Below, one piece after another: positions 58,807 through 64,000 of a stretch of DNA of 64,000 nt. The DNA is from Utricularia gibba (Eukaryota > Streptophyta > Magnoliopsida > Lamiales > Lentibulariaceae): NCBI GenBank assembly GCA_002189035.1, contig NEEC01000017.1, positions 434,001 to 498,000 of the forward strand, given 5' to 3'. Under the pieces are notes generated by a model. It was not told the DNA's origin and ran no database searches. It saw only the letters and a list, made by a program, of their open reading frames with translations. Position numbers and translations under genes: made by a program. Positions within the stretch are counted from its first letter, which is position 1. Each line of letters begins with the position of its first letter.

Positions 58807-60849
58807 ATGCATGCAATGAAACGACGAAGAAATAGCAATGGCCATCTTGCCGGCTTGCCTGATGACGTCATCGAAAACATCCTCTCCTTCTTGCCCATAA
58901 CCAAGGCATACGTCATCTCAAGAAGCTCCCATAGATTCCGACACGTTTGGAAACTCTGTCGCGACGTCTGCTTCGACAAAGTGTTCTACAGAAAAGTTGG
59001 GAATAATGAGGCGATGAGAGGTTTAATCGACAAAATCATCTTTGGGCATTCTGGGAGTTGTCTTCTTCGACGCTTTCATCTCTACTTTGACTTCACAGAA
59101 CACGAAGAAACTGTGAAAAGGTGGATTGAAAGAGTTTTCGCTCTTGGGTTTCAAGAAATCTGTCTGGACTTTTCACCATCTTCAGATCTCTTCCTTCTCG
59201 AGAATGGGGCATTCCCATTTTCGACTACATTGAGGTCTCTGAAGCTAACCAAATGCGTTCCTGTACTGGCGCCTGGTTCGCTCCCAAACCTGCTTCATCT
59301 GACACTGGAACGGATTTTCATCATAGAGGAGGTGATCCAATCGGCTCTTCTGGGCTGCGAATCGCTACAGACTCTTAGATTTGTGAGATGCAAGAGCGAT
59401 GGTAATGCTCATATGCACGCAGAATGGCTGGAGGAGCTGAAGGAAATTGTATTTGAGAAATGCAACTCTCTTGGGTATGGTATCAGCATAGACATTCCTT
59501 CTCTGAAATGGATTCGATTCTTGGGAAACTCCATACATGCCCATGTTCGTCTCTTTGAAATAATGGGTGATAGGGATGCTGTTCGTGAGTGTGCAGCTCA
59601 TCGTGAACGTGTTATTGGCATGCCTATTGCTTCTCATGTTGGGCGTGCTACCAAGCATCTCTTCAAGTTTAATCTTATATCTACTGAGGTAAGCGTCTGT
59701 GACTGCATCTACTCCATTCCACATAAGGTTACGTTTGGAAAACCTAAGAATCATAATGATTTTGGATATAATTGATTCTATATTTTAAACGTATATTAAA
59801 TTATATTTTATGAGAATTATTTCAATTTTATAAAAAGCATGAGATAATAGGTTATCAATGAGAATTGATTTTAAAATTAAAATTACAATTCTACCTTTTT
59901 AATAAATAATGTAATTATTCTAGTTTTTAAATTATAATTTTAATATGTATATAATTAAATTAAAGTAATAACGTAAATTATAATTTAAAAATCATATAAT
60001 ATTTATATAATACAAATGTTATATAAAAATATTTTTAAATTATAAATTTGTAAAATAGTAGTATTAATAAATATGTGATTTATTTATCAAAATCAATTTT
60101 CATTTATGATACTTCAAACATGAATTCATTTTATTCAAACATATATTAATTTTCATTCTATCAGAATTTTCAATTTCACTAAAATTAATTTTTAATGGAT
60201 TTTTCCAAACATACCATAAATCATTCATTTTCACTTATACATTATCTACAGATGCATATTGATGATGCATTCAAGGACATTGGGAATGTTTATGGCAATA
60301 TTGAAGAGTTTCATATCAATACTTTTCCTATTCTCAACATTCGTCATCTACAAGTTCCTATACTTCTCTTACGGTGTCCAATGGTGAAAAGAGTGCACCT
60401 CAATGTACGTACACATTTTGTTTTACAAAATTTCATCATCATAGGAGCGTTTCTCACCTTACAAACATGGCTCTTATCTTGTTATTTGATATCAGCTTGA
60501 ATTGGATTCCAAGAAAAACAATGAAGCTCAGTTACTGCGCTTGAAATGGACATTGAGAATGGTGATGTGTTCAGAGATCAAGTTCTTACGCTTGAACCAA
60601 GTGAAGATATCTGGAGTGGAATCAAATGAAGAACACATGTTGTTGGTTGAGTTCTTTATCTTGATGTCAACCAAGGCATTAGAGAGTTTCATTGTGATCA
60701 AGAAGGGCAGGGGCCATGATGACTCTTTGGAGACCCAACTCAAATGGGCCCGCTTGATGACATTGTCTCCCATTGAGATCCAATTCATTGCTTGTGAGGA
60801 AAGTGCAAAGAGTGGAAAAAGCAAGTTTATGCAACCATCATCACCATAG
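58807..60849 (+). CDS. F-box protein with LRR-like region
   Basis: Three exons, 58807-59688, 60252-60404 and 60496-60849, give 462 aa. The N-terminus has an F-box (GLPDDVIENILSFLPITKAY, then SRSSHRFRHVWK). It is followed by degenerate leucine-rich repeats (LRSLKLTKCVPVLAPGSLPN, LLHLTLERIFIIEEV, LGCESLQTLRFVRC). The C-terminus resembles the FBD-type end of plant F-box/LRR proteins (EIKFLRLNQVKISG). Such proteins are substrate adaptors of SCF ubiquitin ligases; the target is unknown. This is a large, fast-evolving family in plants. Intron 1 (59689-60251) is almost wholly an inverted-repeat element. Met codons at 58807 and 58816 are both possible starts. Confidence 0.85.
59727..60215. mobile_element. 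MITE-like inverted-repeat element within F-box intron 1
   Basis: The left end reads GGTTACGTTTGGAAAACCTA. The right end, reversed and complemented, reads GGTATGTTTGGAAAAATCCA. ATAA lies directly outside both ends (59723-59726 and 60216-60219). The 489-bp interior is AT-rich and non-coding. The GTTTGG-type inverted repeat and a flank containing TAA recall Tourist-like (PIF/Harbinger) elements, but the family assignment is tentative. Confidence 0.6.
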
Positions 60850-62271
60850 CTAAATTAATAACATTAAAGTATAATCAGATAATTGACACATGTGAGTGAA
60901 AGAAACAAGTTATGTAAATTTGAATGCTTTGATGGTTTATGTATTCTCTCAATTGTGTTTTCTTCTTGTAAAAAGTGTTGGAAAAAGGGATTGATTGACA
61001 ATGGAACAAAAAATAAAGATTGCATAATAATGTTATTTCACTCAAGAATTCAAAACTTATGCAAAAGCTAAAACACATCTCAACTAGGTATGGTATAATC
61101 AATGAATTTAGGATATGTTATGTATAAATTTTTATATTACATTTTTATTTTACAGAATAAGATTATAATAAATAATCAGAATAAAGATAGTGTTTTATTT
61201 AAATTCTTATTTTTAAAAAATACATTACTTTATACAATACATAAATAAATTCATTCTCATTCATAATAAATTGAGAATGTCAAATAAATAAAGTGTGCAG
61301 AACATGTTCTTAGTACTTGATATTTTACACTCTAATGATACATGGAAATTTGTAACTTTGTTATCAAGCAAGAAACCTATGAAAACAAATAGGTTTTCAT
61401 CAACAAGCTAAATGCAGATGATTCCACCACCAAATATGAGACATATTGGTTGTAAAGGAATACAGTCAAATTGAAGATGTAAAATATGTAGAACATTTTT
61501 CTCCTGTGCAAAAAAGTATAACAATATGACTTTTGTTAGCTCTTTCCATTGTACCAAAATGGAATGTTACAAAGCTTTTAGAATTAAGGACCTTGGCATA
61601 ATCAAATAATATCTTGTATTGAACTTAATTATTCTAAAAAATGGATTTGTTATAGTCTATAAAAACAAATAAAAAATATTATTAAAAATGTCAACCTATA
61701 AGATAGCAAACCAGCTGCAACTCTTTTTGCTACTAAATATCAACAATCCCTGAGGCATATGACAATCACATTTCCATTCACATTGCTCTCAATCCTATCA
61801 TTCATAAACACACTATTGAAAGACAGTTTCAATATTGAATATATCAAACAAAGAGCTGACTTTGACTTATTGGATATATCATATCCAATAGTTTCATAGT
61901 TATCATACTGTGCATAATAAAATTACCAACAGTTTCATTGAGTTTCATCATATTGGGCATACCAAACAGCAAGCTGACTGATAAATGAGTTGGGATTATC
62001 AATTCCATTCATTTCACAATGTGAGGGAGGCATGTTGGAGAAAAAGATTGACTCATGGAACAAAATCCAAAGATTAGATCATGTGCTGTGGAAATAAAGA
62101 GTAGAATTGATTTTGATAATATCTTTCTAGAATGGTAGATTTATCTTCTTTGCTTATGGAAACAGAACAAGCAAAGAGTGTGAAGTTTTGACAATATCTT
62201 ACCATATGATTTTGACAGAAGGTGGATCCATCCAATGCTCCTGTACGATTGAGGAGAATGGTAACACTCCA
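60850..62271. other. Convergent spacer between F-box and epoxide hydrolase genes
   Basis: About 1.4 kb, AT-rich. The first part is F-box 3' sequence. The middle is a decayed copia-type fragment listed separately. The last 200 bases should hold the epoxide hydrolase 3' region. No intact gene seen. Confidence 0.5.
61381..61835 (+). mobile_element. Decayed Ty1/copia retrotransposon fragment (RT and RNase H remnants)
   Basis: Broken translations match the copia reverse transcriptase and RNase H order. About 61393-61440 reads VFINKLNADDSTTKYE. About 61447-61560 reads ILVVKEYSQIEDVKYVEHFS then LLLALSIVPKW after a stop. About 61573-61620 reads AFRIKDLGIIK-stop-YLVL. About 61761-61835 reads DNHISIHIALNPIIHKHTIE. 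Typical copia elements have KARLVAKGYSQ, SPV, IKDLG and CDN-HIA-NP-H-RTKHIE at these places. Frameshifts, stops and a large internal deletion show it is long dead. No long terminal repeats were identified. Confidence 0.75.
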
Positions 62272-63484
62272 TTACGCACAGGGGACATGCTTGTTGAAGA
62301 AGGTGAGGAGAAGGTTGTTGACTTGCAGAGGGAGTTGTTCTTGAGCGAAATGTGTTCCATGGGGAAGGAACTCGATTTCAAGATCAGGAACATATCTCTT
62401 CACATCCCCATTTCTTATATACTCTTCAAGCCCTGCAAATTTCATGGCGTAGTCCTTCTCCCCAACTATCAGTAAACAGGGAACCTTCACCTTCACCTCA
62501 TCAACACCATAATCCTCAAGCCATGCCCTGCAAAGATCGAAAACTGTTTTCACAGGGTCATCCTTGTTTTGGTTAACTTTGGTGGTCGTGTTCACCTGTA
62601 GGGAACCTGTAGTGCTGTTTCGAAACCAGATTTTGTGTAGAGAGAAGCGTAGATATCGAGATCATGGTGTGTGAACCAGTGAGGGAGGGGGTTGCAGGAT
62701 CCACTAAGTCCATAATTTCTTGATCCGCCGCCGCAACCGGAAGCTCGCTGCCGGAGAAGAGAATGTAGATGTTCCTTATCACTGTTTTCACATCAAAGCG
62801 TGCGAAGTCCTTCTCAGCTCTCAATGGCTCCTGCAAGAAAGCAGCATTTAAATGGATGAATTTTCTGGTAGCGTGTTGTGATTATTGCGGAGATGGTTTT
62901 TGAGGGGACTTGCTTGCCATCTCAACATGTAGAACCCACTGGGGAGATCATCTTTAGGGAACGCCGCTGGTCCGGCGAGCATGAACGGCACACCGATGGT
63001 GGCGACGGCCGCCAGTCGATTTGGATGGTGTAAAGCAAAATGATAAACAACTCTGGCTCCAAAGTCTTTACCAACCAGTAGAATCTGCATGATCCCCAAT
63101 TAGAAAACGCTATTTTGATTCTCGATTCAAACGACACCCAAAACCCTACCTTTTTGAGGTCGAGATTGTCGATTAAACACAGAAGATCGTCGACGAGATC
63201 CTGGAAGCTGGCTTTATGGGGCTCCGGCGGCTTCTCTGATAGGCCGTAGCCGCGTGCATCCGGTGTAATTGCACGGAACCCCGCGGCGGCGGCGGCCAGC
63301 ATCTGGTGCCGCCATGAGTACCATATCTCCGGGAAGCCATGAATGAAGAGCACCGGCGGGCCTGAAGATAACAATTAGAAATCTCGAAGGGATTTAACCG
63401 AAAAGTTTACAGACCTGATCCAATCTCTGCTACATGAATTTTCAGGCCTCTGACATCAATGAAACTATGCCGAATTTCGTCCAT
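62272..63484 (-). CDS. Soluble epoxide hydrolase (alpha/beta fold); one-base frame break
   Basis: Exons on the minus strand: 63415-63484, 63150-63361, 62914-63084, 62596-62830 and 62272-62527. The start MDEIRHSFIDVRGLKIHVAE is typical. The oxyanion motif HGFPEIWYSWRHQ (31-34) is followed by RGYGLSEKP, the nucleophile region LVGKDFGARV (Asp101), the acid in VGEKDYAMKF and the catalytic His in PHGTHFAQEQ. The enzyme hydrolyses epoxides, for example of fatty acids or cutin precursors, to diols. In exon 4 the frame reads PATPSLTG, but the next frame gives the lid sequence LPHWFTHHDLDIYASLYTKS and joins exon 5 correctly. One more base in the GGGGG at 62687-62691 (plus strand) gives 314 aa. The intron after exon 3 begins GCAAGT, a GC donor. 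Confidence 0.92.
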
Positions 63485-63701
63485 TTTTGAAGAACAGGGT
63501 TGTATTGCATCAGAACCAGATATTTTAAAGGCCACAAAACATCTCGAAATCGATGATTAACAGTAAGTTCCACTGTAGTTAGTTAAATTCTCCGATCTGT
63601 CAGTACAAGAGTTTCGGTTTACAGAGACAATGGAAAGCAAGACAAAGAATCATGGCTGCTGTCTGAACGTTTTTTTGTTTGTATGATGAGCAGGGTGGAT
63701 G

Positions 63702-64000
63702 CTATTCTTTGAGTACAAAATGCTCAGCGTCCCCAAGCTCCAGTCCACTATCAGGCGACTGGTATCCACCCTGAAACAGCGACTCTATCTGCTCCAAAGA
63801 TTTCCCCTTTGTTTCGGGTACGAATTTGTAAGCAAACGCCACAGAGATTGCGGACAGAACAGAGAACACGAAGAATGTTCCACCAAAAGTGATGCTACGA
63901 GCAACCGAAAGGAACGACATTGCAATCAAGCCGCTGCAGATTCTATTGGCTACCGCTCCAAGAGCAGTTGCCTGTGCCCGGAGACGAAGAGGGAAGATTT
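63702..64000 (-). CDS. Polyol/monosaccharide transporter (PLT4-like), 3' end only
   Basis: The last exon of a major-facilitator sugar transporter; the gene continues past the right edge. The frame from the edge reads IFPLRLRAQATALGAVANRI, then SGLIAMSFLSVARSITFGGT, two membrane spans and the sugar-transporter signature VPETKGKSLEQIESLFQGG. It ends GDAEHFVLKE. PETKG is the conserved motif after the last helix. The tail wording resembles Arabidopsis probable polyol transporter 4 as I remember it. Such carriers are H+ symporters of polyols or hexoses at the plasma membrane. Confidence 0.9.
   Translation of the reverse strand, partial: IFPLRLRAQATALGAVANRICSGLIAMSFLSVARSITFGGTFFVFSVLSAISVAFAYKFVPETKGKSLEQIESLFQGGYQSPDSGLELGDAEHFVLKE

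Noticed and set aside
6266-62691. Programmed ribosomal frameshifting as an explanation for the nine frame breaks
   Set aside because: The genes are unrelated, the sites share no slippery heptamer or downstream structure that I can see, and relatives read straight through.
1-64000. tRNA, rRNA or CRISPR features
   Set aside because: No T-arm/A-box pairs, rRNA-like stretches or regularly spaced repeats were noticed; a tRNAscan run would be needed to exclude a single tRNA.

Overview
This is nuclear DNA of a flowering plant. Genes carry many GT-AG introns and encode plastid and mitochondrial precursors, pectin enzymes and plant-only families. Gene spacing is tight (22 genes in 64 kb) and intergenic DNA is AT-rich. 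I see no rRNA, tRNA, CRISPR or prokaryotic operon. I cannot name the species. All functions are inferred by reading translations against remembered families; no search was run.

Layout: MATE transporter (-, 616-2964); plastid ribosomal protein bL12c (+, 5079-5645); LSF1 starch-degradation protein (+, 6135-8956); L-aspartate oxidase of NAD synthesis (+, 10182-12726); kinesin-light-chain-related/CMU protein (-, 12919-15071); pollen-type polygalacturonase (+, 16950-18368); mitochondrial formate dehydrogenase (+, 19027-20973); SAMHD1/VEN4-like dNTPase (+, 21573-24834); Raf-like C7 kinase (+, 26325-27849); TM9/TMN endomembrane protein (-, 28619-31635); selenium-binding protein/methanethiol oxidase (-, 33240-35196); organellar TypA/BipA GTPase (-, 36489-41931); PPR protein (+, 42701-43750); SWI2/CHR9 remodeller (-, 43870-47387); a 164-aa membrane protein (-, 47742-48236); LORELEI-like GPI protein (-, 48832-49544); DTW-domain tRNA modification enzyme (-, 50016-52034); RMA RING E3 (+, 55165-55860); CPBP protease (-, 57073-58384); F-box protein (+, 58807-60849); epoxide hydrolase (-, 62272-63484); and the 3' end of a polyol transporter (-, 63702 to the window edge). 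The genes are unrelated housekeeping and accessory functions, not a pathway cluster.

The strongest unexpected pattern is nine apparent one-base losses, each in or beside a run of G or C, that break the frame of eight otherwise well-conserved genes. In each case adding one G or C restores the family protein. This looks like a systematic sequencing or assembly error rather than decay of eight genes, and anyone using this window should correct the models.

The intergenic DNA also holds readable mobile elements: a 433-bp hAT-type element with a perfect 8-bp target duplication in the polygalacturonase promoter, two copies of a 224-233 bp inverted-repeat family each flanked by TTTAA, a 489-bp inverted-repeat element filling most of an F-box intron, and a decayed Ty1/copia fragment. 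Two introns appear to use GC-AG splice sites.
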